Positions 7,424-16,922 of a DNA stretch of 64,000 nt are shown in pieces. The stretch covers positions 5,672,501-5,736,500 of the forward strand of contig NZ_CP089391.1 of the NCBI RefSeq assembly GCF_027594865.1. The letters run 5' to 3'. This DNA is from Bradyrhizobium xenonodulans. GTDB taxonomy: Bacteria; Pseudomonadota; Alphaproteobacteria; Rhizobiales; Xanthobacteraceae. A program made the position numbers and the translations under genes. The notes under the pieces were generated by a model. The model had not been told where the DNA came from, did not search any database, and saw only the letters and a program-made list of their open reading frames with translations. Within the stretch, counting starts at the first letter, position 1, and each line of letters begins with the position of its first letter.

Positions 7424-7760
7424 CTGGACCTCCTGATCAAGTCCCCGATTCGCGCGGGATCGAAACGAGATAAGTCTACAAGCGACCCCCGGTTCAAGTC
7501 CGGAATTGCAACCTGCGCACGCACAACCCCTGGAACGTGGCTGCCGACGAGAGCGGCCCAGGCCGGCACCACTTCATGCCGCGGAATTTTTTCAGCGTCT
7601 GCACACAAGTGGAAGCCGATTGTCAGGTTTCTGTCAGGTGACCGGCATCTGGCATCCAACAAATCGGCAACGCACTTGCGACTTTCGTATTGACGGGTTT
7701 TGCATTCGGGCGGAGTGTTGCAATCGCAGCGTCAAAAGGCGCGCATATTGGGAGGAACGG
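7424..7760. promoter_or_regulatory. Divergent promoter region between lanM and the quinoprotein gene
   Basis: A 337-bp non-coding stretch that must carry start signals for both directions. The clearest element is a direct repeat, TGTCAGGT at 7621-7628 and again at 7632-7639. The 11-bp period is one helical turn, as expected for a tandem regulator site. GGGAGG lies at 7750-7755 before the dehydrogenase start. No convincing -35/-10 pair was identified. Confidence 0.5.
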
Positions 7761-9425
7761 ATGAAACGCTTTGCGATGGCCGCGAGCCTCGTCATATCCG
7801 CATGCTCGGTTGCGAGTGCACAGACGACCGAGCAGCTGGTGAAGGGCGCGACCGATACATCTAACGTTCTCAACTACGGGATGGGCTACAATCTGCAGCG
7901 CTTCTCGACGCTGAACCAGATCAACAAGGACACCGTCAAGAACCTCGTCCCGGTCTGGAATTACTCCTTCAACGACGATCGCAGCGAGGAATCGCAGCCG
8001 CTGGTCTACCAGGGCGTGATCTACGTGACCTCGCACAACGCGACCATGGCGGTCGATGCCAAGACCGGCAAGCAGATCTGGAAATCCAAGATCGAATATC
8101 CCGCCGAGACACCGCGCATCGTCTGCTGCGGCATCATCAATCGCGGCGCCGCGCTGTACGACGGCAAGGTGTTCCGCACCACTCTCGACGCCAACGTGAT
8201 CGCGCTCGACGCCAAGGACGGCAAGGAGCTGTGGCGGCAGAAGGCGGCCGACATCAAGGAAGGCTATTCGATGACGGTGGCGCCGCTGGTTGCCGACGGT
8301 GTCGTCATCACCGGCATTTCCGGCGCCGAGTTCGGCACCCGCGGCTTCATCGACGGCTGGGATCCGGCGACGGGCAAGCATCTGTGGCGTACCCATTCGA
8401 TCCCCTCGCCGGACGAGCCCGGCGGCGACACCTGGAAGGGCGACACCTGGAAGCTCGGAGGCGGCTCGACCTGGATCACGGGTTCGTATGACCCCGAGCT
8501 GAACACGGTCTATTGGGGCATCGGCAATCCCGGCCCGTTCAACTCGGCGGTGCGCCCCGGCGACAACCTCTACACCTGCTCCGTGCTGGCGATGGATCCC
8601 AAGTCCGGCAAGATCAAATGGCACTACCAGTTCTCGCCGAACAATCCGTTCGACTATGACAGCGTGGCCGAGATGGTCCTCGCCGACATGAACGTCGAGG
8701 GCAAGCCGACCAAGGTGCTGATGGACGCCAATCGCAACGGCTTCTTCTACGTGCTCGACCGCACCAACGGAAAGCTGCTCGCGGCCAATCCGTACGTGAA
8801 GGTGAATTGGGCCACCGGCATCGACATGAAGACGGGGAAGCCGATCGAGACCGACGTTTCCAAGGACGCGCGCGAGGGCAAGAAGGTCACGGTCTATCCG
8901 TCGATCCTCGGCGGCAAGAACTGGGAGCCGATGTCGTTCAATCCGCAGACCGGGCTCGCCTACGCCAACACGCTCGCCTTCGGCGGCCGGTACAAGACCG
9001 AGCCCGTCACCTTCAAGCAGGGTGAATGGTATCTCGGCATGGACCTGACCGACCTCTGGGAATGGGGTGACGGTCCGCGCGGTCACCTGAAGGCGATCGA
9101 TCCCATGACCGGCAAGGCGAAATGGGAAGCACCGAGCGACATTCCGCGCTTCTCGGGTGTGCTGTCGACGGCAGGCGGCGTCGTGTTCTCAGGCGCGCTG
9201 ACCGGCGAGTTCGAGGCCTTCGATGCCGACACCGGCAAGAAGCTCTGGCAGTTCCAGACCGGCTCGGGCATCGAGGGACAACCTGTGACCTGGCAGCAGG
9301 ACGGCGTGCAGTACATTGCCGTGACGAGCGGCTATGGCGGCGTCTACTCGCTGTTCTCCGGCGACGAGCGGCTGGCCAAGGTGCCGCCCGGCGGCTCGCT
9401 GTGGGTCTTTGCAGTCAAGCAGTAA
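7761..9425 (+). CDS. PQQ-dependent alcohol dehydrogenase, lanthanide type
   Basis: A 554-residue periplasmic quinoprotein that oxidises alcohols and passes electrons to a cytochrome c. The ATG at 7761 has GGGAGG upstream and starts a signal peptide ending near SVASAQ; the frame stays open further upstream without an RBS or signal. The eight-bladed propeller repeats (AKTGKQIW, AKDGKELW, ATGKHLW) are visible. Cys122-Cys123 form the vicinal disulfide. Metal ligands are Glu190 and Asn256, with catalytic Asp298 and the extra Asp300 (FDYD) that marks lanthanide-dependent enzymes. It is shorter than XoxF and may prefer another alcohol. The cytochrome and XoxJ-like genes follow directly. Confidence 0.93.
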   Translation: MKRFAMAASLVISACSVASAQTTEQLVKGATDTSNVLNYGMGYNLQRFSTLNQINKDTVKNLVPVWNYSFNDDRSEESQPLVYQGVIYVTSHNATMAVDAKTGKQIWKSKIEYPAETPRIVCCGIINRGAALYDGKVFRTTLDANVIALDAKDGKELWRQKAADIKEGYSMTVAPLVADGVVITGISGAEFGTRGFIDGWDPATGKHLWRTHSIPSPDEPGGDTWKGDTWKLGGGSTWITGSYDPELNTVYWGIGNPGPFNSAVRPGDNLYTCSVLAMDPKSGKIKWHYQFSPNNPFDYDSVAEMVLADMNVEGKPTKVLMDANRNGFFYVLDRTNGKLLAANPYVKVNWATGIDMKTGKPIETDVSKDAREGKKVTVYPSILGGKNWEPMSFNPQTGLAYANTLAFGGRYKTEPVTFKQGEWYLGMDLTDLWEWGDGPRGHLKAIDPMTGKAKWEAPSDIPRFSGVLSTAGGVVFSGALTGEFEAFDADTGKKLWQFQTGSGIEGQPVTWQQDGVQYIAVTSGYGGVYSLFSGDERLAKVPPGGSLWVFAVKQ

Positions 9426-9435
9426 CCACGGCGCG

Positions 9436-9792
9436 ATGCTGAAGGACATATCTCACAAGACGGTGGCGATCCTCGCCACCGTCGCGGTGCTGACGGCCGC
9501 GCTTGCGGCGACCGTTCGTGCCGCGGACGACGCAACCGGCAATCCGCTTCAGGCGCAGATCGATCATGGCAAGTCGACCTATGCCGCAAAATGCTCGCAC
9601 TGCCACGGCCCCAATCTGATGAACTCCGGCACCATCACGCCGGACCTGCGCGCCTTCCCCGACGACAAGACGCGCTTCGTCACCACGGTGAAGAACGGCA
9701 AGAACAACAAGATGCCGCCCTGGGCCGACATTCTCAACGACGACGAGATCGGGGAGCTCTGGGCTTTCATCTCGAGCCGGAGGAAGCCATGA
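9436..9792 (+). CDS. Cytochrome c, electron acceptor of the adjacent quinoprotein
   Basis: A 118-residue class I cytochrome c with a signal peptide (to about residue 30) and one haem site, CSHCH at residues 53-57. Met94 in NKMPPW is the likely sixth ligand. It starts 10 bases after the alcohol dehydrogenase and overlaps the next gene by 4 bases (ATGA), so the three are translated as a unit. It is distinct from the longer XoxG at 16986 and probably serves the upstream dehydrogenase. Confidence 0.9.
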   Translation: MLKDISHKTVAILATVAVLTAALAATVRAADDATGNPLQAQIDHGKSTYAAKCSHCHGPNLMNSGTITPDLRAFPDDKTRFVTTVKNGKNNKMPPWADILNDDEIGELWAFISSRRKP

Positions 9793-10715
9793 GAACCTGG
9801 CTCGCCGCGTGGGGCGTCGCCGCCATCCTCGCGGCGGCCACGGCCGCGCGTGCGGCCGACGATCCCTTGAAAATCTGCCTCGACGAAGATCGGCCGCCGC
9901 TCTCGGTGCATCACAAGGGCAAGCCGGATGCCGGCTTCGACCTTCTGCTGGCGGAGGCGATCGCGGAACGGATGGGACGGCCGCTGAAGATCCAGTGGTT
10001 CGAGAGCAAGCTGGACGAGGATTCCAGCCCGCAACTCGAGGCCAATGCGCTGCTCTCCGACGGACGCTGCTCGCTGGTCGGCGGCTACGCGCTGACGACG
10101 GATTCCCTCGTCAAGCCCGGCCTGAAGACGGCGCGCCTGCCGGATTTTGCAGGTGCCACGCGCGACGACCGGCGCCGCCGCGTCGTGCTCGGCGTGCTCG
10201 CGCCGAGCCAGCCTTATGTTTACTCGCCGATGACGGTGGTGCTGGGGCCGAAAGCGCAGGGCCGCAAGATCGGCGGCATCGGCGATCTCGCCGGGCTTCG
10301 TCTCGCAATCGAGAGCGGCTCGCTGGGCGATGCCATCCTGATGACCTTCGACAAGGGACGCCTGATCGACAGCATCACCCATCTCGTCCCCGGCCGCGAC
10401 GACCTCCTCGGCGCTCTTGCCCGAGGCGACCATGACGCGACGCTGATCGACCTCGGCCGCTTCGACGCCCACCGCGCCGCGCATCCCGACACGGCAATCA
10501 CCGCCTCCGGCTACTACTATCCGATCGGTGCCAATCGCGGCTATGTCGGGCTCGCCAGCGATGGCGCGCTGATCGACGCGGTCAACAAAGCGCTGACGGA
10601 GCTTGCGGCCGAAGGCAAGATCGCGGAGTTCGGCAAGCAGGCCGGGCTCACCTATCTGCCACCGCGCGAGCCTGCGATCCTGGGCGATGTCTGGATGAAG
10701 ATCATTCAGCGCTGA
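9789..10715 (+). CDS. XoxJ/MxaJ-like periplasmic binding protein
   Basis: A 308-residue protein with a signal peptide (ending ATAARA) and a family 3 solute-binding fold: KICLDEDRPPLS near the N-terminus and a GYVGLASDG segment near the hinge return. MxaJ and XoxJ proteins accompany methanol dehydrogenases; XoxJ is thought to help activate or load XoxF rather than transport a solute. Its position as third gene after a quinoprotein and its cytochrome matches the xoxFGJ order. The ATG at 9789 overlaps the cytochrome stop. Confidence 0.82.
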   Translation: MRTWLAAWGVAAILAAATAARAADDPLKICLDEDRPPLSVHHKGKPDAGFDLLLAEAIAERMGRPLKIQWFESKLDEDSSPQLEANALLSDGRCSLVGGYALTTDSLVKPGLKTARLPDFAGATRDDRRRRVVLGVLAPSQPYVYSPMTVVLGPKAQGRKIGGIGDLAGLRLAIESGSLGDAILMTFDKGRLIDSITHLVPGRDDLLGALARGDHDATLIDLGRFDAHRAAHPDTAITASGYYYPIGANRGYVGLASDGALIDAVNKALTELAAEGKIAEFGKQAGLTYLPPREPAILGDVWMKIIQR

Positions 10716-10751
10716 ACGTTCGCCGCGAAGAGTGGCGTCACCTCATCCTCT

Positions 10752-10785
10752 GCTGTCATCGCCCGCCTTCGCGGGCGATGACAGC
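10752..10785. terminator. Strong hairpin after the xoxJ-like gene
   Basis: A perfect 15-bp stem (GCTGTCATCGCCCGC, 10752-10766, with 10771-10785) closes a CTTC loop. It lies 37 bases past the stop at 10715. No T-run follows, so it may stabilise the 3' end or be a dispersed palindrome as well as a terminator. Confidence 0.6.
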
Positions 10786-10880
10786 GAGCGCGCGGAGAAT
10801 GCGTGCTACAATCCGTTCGCTGGCCTAGCAGAGCCCCTCCCCGTATGATGCCTGCGTTTCATTCGCCCATTTGGTGCCCT

Positions 10881-11897
10881 GTGAATTCCCCGACCTCCAC
10901 CGCAAGCCTGCGCGATCTCCTCTCCCGCGAGATCAAATCCGCCGAGCTGCTGCGCGCGCTGATTGTCGTCGGGCCGATGGTCGTGGCCTACTTCATCTCG
11001 CGCGAGACGGCGCTGCTCAATCTCGGCCTGGTCGCGGTCTCGCTGCTCATTCCGGCGCTCAGGCTGCACCTGCCGCCAAAGATGATCGCGTGGCACTACC
11101 TCGCGATCCTCCTGACCTTCGCCGCGCTGTTCCTCGCGGCGCCGGTCAAGCCGCTGTTCGTTGCGCTGACGGCGCTCGCCGGCTTCCTTGCGGTGGCGGG
11201 AACGCGCTATGGCGAACATTTCCGCACGCTGGGCAATTGGGTGTTCATCCCCGCGGTCTATCTTGCCTGCGAGGTGCGGGAGGGCGTGAGCGCTTCGGAA
11301 GCGCTGCGTCACGCCGGTGTGATCATCGTCTCCTCTCCAATCGCACTGGCGCTCGTCTGCGCGATCCGGATCTACGACCAGCGGCGGCGCAGCCCCGCCG
11401 CGACCTCGTTCGGACCGCCTGCCGCCGAGTGGTTCTTGCCCGCGGCAGCGACCGCCATGGCGGTCTTCGCCGCGGCGGGCCTGGTCGAGATCCTCGACCT
11501 TGCGCAGGGGCAATGGGTGATGTGGTCAGCCGCAAGCGTCGTGGTCGGCGATCTCTCGGCGTCCACCGGCAAGCTGAAGCAGCGGGCGATCGGTGCCTTT
11601 ATCGGCGTGCCGCTCGGTTTTCTCGCGGGCCTCGCCCTGCCGCAAAGCCGCGTCGGTTATGCCATCGCGGTTCTCGCGGCCACGCTCACGCTGATCTCGT
11701 TCTCCCGCTACATCGTCGGCTTCGGCCTGCGCTGCTTCTTCATTGCGCTCGCCGCATCCTTTGCCGGCGGCGCCAGTGGCATCGCAGAGGAGCGCATCGT
11801 CAACGTTCTGATCGGCGGCACCTTCGGCCTCATTGCAGTGGCGCTGACCGAAACCGTCTGGCTGCGGGTCATACGAAAGGTCCGATCGTCCGGATGA
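10881..11897 (+). CDS. FUSC-family inner-membrane protein
   Basis: A protein of about 338 residues made of two sets of membrane segments (roughly residues 25-150 and 190-330) separated by a cytoplasmic loop containing DQRRRSP. This layout fits the FUSC/aromatic-acid exporter superfamily. The start is uncertain: GTG 10881 gives a sensible N-terminus, and ATGs at 10845 or 10848 would add 11-12 residues; none has a strong ribosome site. No dedicated partner gene is adjacent, so the substrate is unknown. Confidence 0.65.
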   Translation: MNSPTSTASLRDLLSREIKSAELLRALIVVGPMVVAYFISRETALLNLGLVAVSLLIPALRLHLPPKMIAWHYLAILLTFAALFLAAPVKPLFVALTALAGFLAVAGTRYGEHFRTLGNWVFIPAVYLACEVREGVSASEALRHAGVIIVSSPIALALVCAIRIYDQRRRSPAATSFGPPAAEWFLPAAATAMAVFAAAGLVEILDLAQGQWVMWSAASVVVGDLSASTGKLKQRAIGAFIGVPLGFLAGLALPQSRVGYAIAVLAATLTLISFSRYIVGFGLRCFFIALAASFAGGASGIAEERIVNVLIGGTFGLIAVALTETVWLRVIRKVRSSG

Positions 11898-12006
11898 CGC
11901 CCGAATGGGCAAAGCACGGCCTTTCGAATGCGCCAATCTGTCTCGCCTGCCGCCCATGGCAGCGCCAGCCTGATGCAGTACCTTCGGCCAAAATCCGGAG
12001 GGAATC

Positions 12007-13008
12007 ATGTCCGCAAAGCTCGATCGCCGCCACTTCATCGCCGCCGGTGCCAGCGCACTCACGATGCCATTTGTTACGCGCGGCGCCTCGTCGCAAGGCA
12101 CGTCGCAAGGCACTTGGCCATCGCGGCAGATCCGCATGATTTGCAGCTACCCGGCCGGCGGACAAACCGATCTGCTCGCGCGCGCCTATGGCGAATTCAT
12201 CTCCAAGCAGATCGGCAAGACCGTCGTCGTCGAGAACAAGCCCGGCGCCTCCGGCGCGATCGGCACGGCGGAAGTCGCCCGCGCCGAGCCCGACGGCCAC
12301 ACCATGCTGTGCTCGATCTCGACCACCTTCATCATGAACCGGGTGGTGATGAAGAATCCCGGCTACAACATGGACAAGGACCTGACCCTCGTCAGCGTCA
12401 TTCCGGGCGCCGGACTGCTGCTGGTCGCGAACCCCAGGACCGGCGTCAAGACGCTGGAGGATTTCGTCGCCTTCGCGCGCAAGAGCGGCAAGGTGAATTT
12501 CGGCACCTACAGTGCCGGCTCGGCCCCGCACATGACGATCCACGAGCTCAACAAGCAATACGGCCTCAACATCGAGCCGGTTCACTACCGCGGCGAGGCC
12601 CCGATGTGGACGGGGATGCTGGAAGGCACGCTCGATGCCGCGATGGGCAGCTACACGGCGGCGCAGTCGGTCCTGCAAAGCGACCGCGGCACCGTGTTCG
12701 CCGTGCACTCGAAGAAGGTCGACGCGATCCCGGCCATCAAGACCCTCCCCGAGCAAGGCGCGACGTCGAAATTCTTCACCGTGAGCGGCTTCTCCGGCTG
12801 GGCGGTGCCGAAGGCGACGCCGCAGCCGGTGGTCGACCGCCTGGCCGAGCTCTGCGTCGCCGCCAACAACGATCCGAAGGTGAAGGAGGTTCTCGCGACC
12901 TTCGTGCTCGAGCCGGCGATCGGCTTCAAGGAGACCAACGCGCTGTATCAGCGCGAGCTGCCGATCTGGATCGAGAGCGCAAAATCGCTCGGCCTCGAGC
13001 CGGCCTAA
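12007..13008 (+). CDS. Bug/TctC-family periplasmic binding protein, Tat-exported
   Basis: A 333-residue receptor of the tripartite tricarboxylate-transport type. DRRHFIAAGAS gives a twin-arginine signal. The family blocks are present: ICSYPAGGQTDLLAR, VVENKPGASGAIGTA, and EPDGHTMLC. GGAGGG precedes the ATG. The membrane partners TctA and TctB are not adjacent, as is common for the many orphan Bug receptors of proteobacteria. Ligands are usually small carboxylates; which one cannot be told here. A perfect hairpin follows at 13016. Confidence 0.88.
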   Translation: MSAKLDRRHFIAAGASALTMPFVTRGASSQGTSQGTWPSRQIRMICSYPAGGQTDLLARAYGEFISKQIGKTVVVENKPGASGAIGTAEVARAEPDGHTMLCSISTTFIMNRVVMKNPGYNMDKDLTLVSVIPGAGLLLVANPRTGVKTLEDFVAFARKSGKVNFGTYSAGSAPHMTIHELNKQYGLNIEPVHYRGEAPMWTGMLEGTLDAAMGSYTAAQSVLQSDRGTVFAVHSKKVDAIPAIKTLPEQGATSKFFTVSGFSGWAVPKATPQPVVDRLAELCVAANNDPKVKEVLATFVLEPAIGFKETNALYQRELPIWIESAKSLGLEPA

Positions 13009-13015
13009 GCCTTCA

Positions 13016-13052
13016 GCCGGGCCGCGAGGTGCCGGTCATCTCGCGGCCCGGC
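13016..13052. terminator. Hairpin after the Bug receptor gene
   Basis: A perfect 13-bp stem (GCCGGGCCGCGAG, 13016-13028, with 13040-13052) begins 8 bases past the stop at 13008. No T-run follows. It is a probable transcript 3' end. Confidence 0.6.
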
Positions 13053-13147
13053 GTCCGACCAAAGCCTAGTGTCGAGAAGCCGTTTTCCCGCTATGATTGC
13101 GCGCCGCTGCCGGAAGCCCTCACCGCCGGACGAGAAAGGCCGATCGC

Positions 13148-13573
13148 ATGACACCGGATGCAGTCGCCGTCGCCGTTATGGTCATCCTGCTTTTTCCGAT
13201 GGGTTATTTCACGCTGGCCTCGCCCGCCTTCCTGCTGGTGAAGCTCGACATCCAGCCCGTCGCCCAGCTCCTGCGCGGCATGTTCAATGCCCATTTTCTG
13301 GTGATGCGCGTTGCCGGCGTGATCGGAACGCTGGCTTTCCTGGTCGACGGTCGGCTGGTCGCCGCAATCGGCGTCGGCCTGCTTACTGCTCTGGCGATCG
13401 GCGGACGCCGCTGGTTCATGCGACGGATGGACGACCAGCTCAGCGCGACAGACGCGGGCGACACCGAGGCCCCGCGTCGGCTGCGCCGGCTGCATTGGAG
13501 CGGCATGCTGTGCAACGCGGTGCTGCTCGTCGCTCTCGTGACCAGCATTCCCTACGTCGCCATATCGGCCTGA
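13148..13573 (+). CDS. Small integral membrane protein of unknown function
   Basis: A 141-residue protein with about four hydrophobic segments (near residues 5-30, 45-65, 70-85 and 115-138) separated by a charged cytoplasmic stretch (RRWFMRRMDDQ and the acidic linker after it). The ATG at 13148 was chosen because the upstream extension is Arg-rich and non-hydrophobic. No domain was recognised. It is convergent with the AraC regulator gene 40 bases away. Confidence 0.6.
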   Translation: MTPDAVAVAVMVILLFPMGYFTLASPAFLLVKLDIQPVAQLLRGMFNAHFLVMRVAGVIGTLAFLVDGRLVAAIGVGLLTALAIGGRRWFMRRMDDQLSATDAGDTEAPRRLRRLHWSGMLCNAVLLVALVTSIPYVAISA

Positions 13574-13613
13574 GAGATATCGCGGCCGGCATCGGCTGCG
13601 GCGCGGCGTTCGG

Positions 13614-14582
13614 CTAATGCTCGCCCGAACTCGCGGCGCCCTGCTGCGCCTTGTGGATCGAGGACGGCACCACGCCAAAATATTTCCGGAACACCCGGCT
13701 GAAATGCGATGAGCTGGAGAAGCCCCAGGAGAACGCGACGTCGGTGATGGTCTTGCCGCCGTGCGCTTCGAGCTCCTGGCGGCAGTTCTGCAAGCGCGCC
13801 TGCCAGATGTAGTCGCTCACCGTGGTGCCGCGCTCGGAGAACAGCATGTGCAGATAGCGCTTGGAGCAGCCGAGCTCGGCTGAAATCTGGTCGATGCACA
13901 GATCCGGATCGCGCAGGTGCTCGCGGATGAAGAACTGCGCGCGCACATACATCGCCTCGGGCCCGACGCGATCGAACATCGTGTCGGCTTCGCGCAGCGG
14001 CAGCAGCAGCAGATCGATCAGCGAATCGGCGACACCGACCGCGCTGTTAGCCGACAGCTTGGCCGCCTCGTCGAAGGTGGCGTGGACGAAGTCGTGGGCG
14101 ATCCGCCCCGTCCCCGTCTTCGCCGACAGCTTGCAGGCCGGCATCCGCTGCGACGGGAATCCGCGATCACGCAACAGCGCCTTCGGCACGATCACCACGT
14201 CGTGACGCGTGAAGGCGGGGCTGATGATCGAATGCGGGCAGGAGACGTCATAGGCGATGATGTCGCCCGGGTTCAACTCGATGTGGCGGCCTTCCTGCTC
14301 GAAATAGGACACGCCGTAGGTCTGGAAGTGGATCTTGATGTACGGATGCTCGTTGGCCTTGGCGCGCGCCAGCGTGTGCGCGATGCGATGCTGGCTCACT
14401 TCGATCTGGCAGAGCTTGAGGCGCGAAACGGAGGTGTAGTCGATGCGGCCCTCGAGCGAGGACGCCTCGAGCGGATCGACGTCGAAATGCCCGCACAGGC
14501 TCGTCAGCCCGTCGATCCAGCTCTGGATCTGACGCTTCGGCGTCAGCCCGGTCGTCGAGAGCGTGTGAATTGTGTCGGACAT
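13614..14582 (-). CDS. AraC-family transcriptional regulator, divergent from xoxF
   Basis: A 322-residue regulator. The N-terminal two thirds look like the cupin-type AraC_binding_2 domain (HPYIKIHFQTYGVSYFEQEG, then the ELNPGDIIAYD turn). The C-terminal 100 residues carry two helix-turn-helix units, the first in ISAELGCSKRYLHMLF and the second in ITDVAFSWGFSSSSHFSRVFR. The ATG at 14582 was preferred over a GTG at 14594. It is divergent from xoxF across 514 bp and is the obvious local candidate to control methanol oxidation, though this is inference from position. Confidence 0.85.
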   Translation of the reverse strand: MSDTIHTLSTTGLTPKRQIQSWIDGLTSLCGHFDVDPLEASSLEGRIDYTSVSRLKLCQIEVSQHRIAHTLARAKANEHPYIKIHFQTYGVSYFEQEGRHIELNPGDIIAYDVSCPHSIISPAFTRHDVVIVPKALLRDRGFPSQRMPACKLSAKTGTGRIAHDFVHATFDEAAKLSANSAVGVADSLIDLLLLPLREADTMFDRVGPEAMYVRAQFFIREHLRDPDLCIDQISAELGCSKRYLHMLFSERGTTVSDYIWQARLQNCRQELEAHGGKTITDVAFSWGFSSSSHFSRVFRKYFGVVPSSIHKAQQGAASSGEH

Positions 14583-15096
14583 TAATCCAGCCACTGCCTT
14601 GATCCGGAGATTCGACGCGAATCGCGACCAGCGCTGCCGGAGCCCTCAGCCATGATTGCGTGACGTTTACCTCGAATTTGAGCGGTCTTTTGCAACGAGC
14701 GCCATCGTTCCATTGCCACCCTTGAAAGTTAATCCTCCGCCTTAGTTGCAGCGCCGTCAAGGGGAACCTGATCGTTGAACGCCGCGCGCGCGGGCGCCGA
14801 AGCCGCTGAATTCGCTACTGCAAAATCAAAATCTTCGCGTCCGTGCGCTGTCAAGCAAAGCGGCTTCTCTCTTGGGCAAGTTTCCCGATGACGAAGTCGT
14901 TAGGGATTGCGGCAGGAACAACAAGAACGGGCCGCTCCTGCACGTGGACCCGTAGCTCTCATCCGGAGGAGGAAACAGCACAGCATCGTTTCTGGTCCCA
15001 ATCGTGACCGCCCTGCACGAGCAGACGCCGGACGAGAAGCCCGGTGATTAAGCAATGCTTCGGAAACAATAAACGATACCCAACGGAGGAATGACT
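14583..15096. promoter_or_regulatory. Divergent region between the AraC gene and xoxF
   Basis: A 514-bp stretch without a credible gene. It holds an isolated strong Shine-Dalgarno-like GGAGGAGG at about 14964-14971 not followed by a start codon at normal distance, and the real xoxF site GGAGGA at 15085-15090. The related short motifs GCGCCGTCAAG (near 14750) and GCGCTGTCAAG (near 14845) could be regulator sites, but the match is weak. A long 5' leader for xoxF is likely. Confidence 0.45.
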
Positions 15097-16905
15097 ATGC
15101 GCAAGGTGCTAATGGCGACCTATCTTGGCTCCGCGGCCGTGCTCGCCGTCGGCAGCGCGTCAGCCAATGACGAGCTGATCAAGATGTCGCAGAACCCGAA
15201 AGACTGGGTGATGCCAGCGGGCGACTACGCCAATACCCGCTATTCCAAGCTGAACCAGATCAACGCTCAAAACGTGGGCAAGCTGCAGGTCGCCTGGACC
15301 TTCTCCACCGGCGTGCTGCGCGGCCATGAGGGCGGCCCGCTGATCATCGGCAACATGATGTACGTCCACACGCCGTTCCCGAACAAGGTCTACGCTATTG
15401 ACCTTTCGCAGGAGAACAAAATCGTCTGGAAGTACGAGCCGAAGCAGGATCCGAACGTCATCCCCGTGATGTGCTGCGATACGGTCAACCGCGGCCTGTC
15501 CTACGGCGACGGCAAGATCATCCTGCATCAGGCCGACACCAACCTCGTCGCGCTCGACGCCAAGACCGGCAAGGTCGAGTGGTCGGCGACGAACGGCAAC
15601 CCCGCGAAGGGCGAGACCGGCACTTCGGCTGCACTGGTGGTCAAGGACAAGGTCCTGGTCGGCATCTCCGGCGGCGAGTTCGGCGTGCAGTGCCACGTCA
15701 CTGCTTACGACCTCAAGACCGGCAAGCAGGCCTGGCGCGCCTTCTCCGAAGGTCCGGACGACCAGATCAAGGTCGACCCGGCCAAGACGACGGCGCTCGG
15801 CAAGCCGGTCGGAGCCGACTCCTCGCTGAAGACCTGGCAGGGCGATCAGTGGAAGATCGGCGGCGGCTGCACCTGGGGCTGGATGTCCTACGATCCCGCT
15901 CTGAACCTCGTCTATTACGGATCGGGCAACCCCTCGACCTGGAATCCGAAGCAGCGTCCCGGCGACAACAAATGGTCGATGACCATCTTCGCGCGCGACG
16001 CGGACACCGGCATGGCCAAGTGGGTCTACCAGATGACGCCCCACGACGAGTGGGACTATGACGGCGTCAACGAGATGATCCTGTCGGATCAGCAGATCAA
16101 CGGCCAGCCTCGCAAGCTGCTGACCCATTTCGACCGTAACGGCCTCGCCTACACGATGGACCGTGAGAACGGCGAACTGCTGGTCGCCGAAAAGTACGAT
16201 CCGAAGGTGAACTGGACCTCCGGCGTCGACATGGACAAGAACTCGGCGACCTATGGCCGTCCGAAGGTGCTCGACGCAGCGTCGACCGACAAGGCCGGCG
16301 AGGACCACAACGTGAAGGGCATCTGCCCGGCCGCGCTCGGCACCAAGGACGAGCAGCCGGCAGCCTACTCGCCGGACACGCAGCTGTTCTACGTCCCGAC
16401 CAACCACGTCTGCATGGACTACGAGCCGTTCAAGGTGAGCTACACCGCGGGCCAGCCCTATGTGGGCGCGACGCTCTCGATGTATCCGCCGCAGGGTGAA
16501 ACCCACATGGGTAATTTCATCGCCTGGGACGGCAAGACCGGCAAGATCGTCTGGTCGAACAAGGAGCAGTTCTCGGTCTGGTCGGGTGCGCTCGCAACGG
16601 CCGGCGGCGTGGTGTTCTACGGCACGCTCGAAGGCTACCTGAAGGCGGTCGACGCCAAGTCCGGCAAGGAGCTCTACAAGTTCAAGACTCCCTCCGGCAT
16701 CATCGGCAACGTCACCACCTATGAGAACGGCGGCAAGCAGTACGTCGCAGTGCTCTCGGGCGTTGGTGGCTGGGCCGGCATCGGTCTCGCCGCAGGTCTG
16801 ACCGATCCGACCGCCGGCCTCGGTGCAGTCGGTGGCTACGCAGCCCTCAGCAACTACACGGCACTCGGCGGTACGCTGACCGTGTTCTCGCTGCCGGCGA
16901 ACTAG
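15097..16905 (+). CDS. xoxF: Lanthanide-dependent methanol dehydrogenase XoxF
   Basis: A 602-residue periplasmic quinoprotein that oxidises methanol to formaldehyde (or further to formate). The start at 15097 is preferred because GGAGGA ends at 15090, six bases away; the ATG at 15091 directly abuts it. A signal peptide runs to about SASA (residue 23). Key residues numbered from 15097: vicinal Cys126-Cys127, metal ligands Glu194 and Asn278, catalytic Asp320 and lanthanide ligand Asp322 (EWDYDG). Tryptophan-docking repeats such as AKTGKVEW and GKTGKIVW run through the chain. Length and motifs fit XoxF clade 5. The cytochrome xoxG and formaldehyde genes follow. Confidence 0.97.
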   Translation: MRKVLMATYLGSAAVLAVGSASANDELIKMSQNPKDWVMPAGDYANTRYSKLNQINAQNVGKLQVAWTFSTGVLRGHEGGPLIIGNMMYVHTPFPNKVYAIDLSQENKIVWKYEPKQDPNVIPVMCCDTVNRGLSYGDGKIILHQADTNLVALDAKTGKVEWSATNGNPAKGETGTSAALVVKDKVLVGISGGEFGVQCHVTAYDLKTGKQAWRAFSEGPDDQIKVDPAKTTALGKPVGADSSLKTWQGDQWKIGGGCTWGWMSYDPALNLVYYGSGNPSTWNPKQRPGDNKWSMTIFARDADTGMAKWVYQMTPHDEWDYDGVNEMILSDQQINGQPRKLLTHFDRNGLAYTMDRENGELLVAEKYDPKVNWTSGVDMDKNSATYGRPKVLDAASTDKAGEDHNVKGICPAALGTKDEQPAAYSPDTQLFYVPTNHVCMDYEPFKVSYTAGQPYVGATLSMYPPQGETHMGNFIAWDGKTGKIVWSNKEQFSVWSGALATAGGVVFYGTLEGYLKAVDAKSGKELYKFKTPSGIIGNVTTYENGGKQYVAVLSGVGGWAGIGLAAGLTDPTAGLGAVGGYAALSNYTALGGTLTVFSLPAN

Positions 16906-16922
16906 CCTCACCTCGTATCGCT

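Noticed and set aside
7506..7760. An N-terminal extension of the first quinoprotein from 7506
   Set aside because: The extension covers the control region, lacks a signal peptide and a ribosome site; the ATG at 7761 has both.
7623..9086. A 487-codon minus-strand frame opposite the first quinoprotein
   Set aside because: It is antisense to an unmistakable PQQ dehydrogenase, and its product looks like shadow sequence.
6775..10715. Possible pqqBCDE genes next to pqqA
   Set aside because: All neighbouring frames are assigned to other families; none has the radical-SAM or other PQQ biosynthesis motifs.
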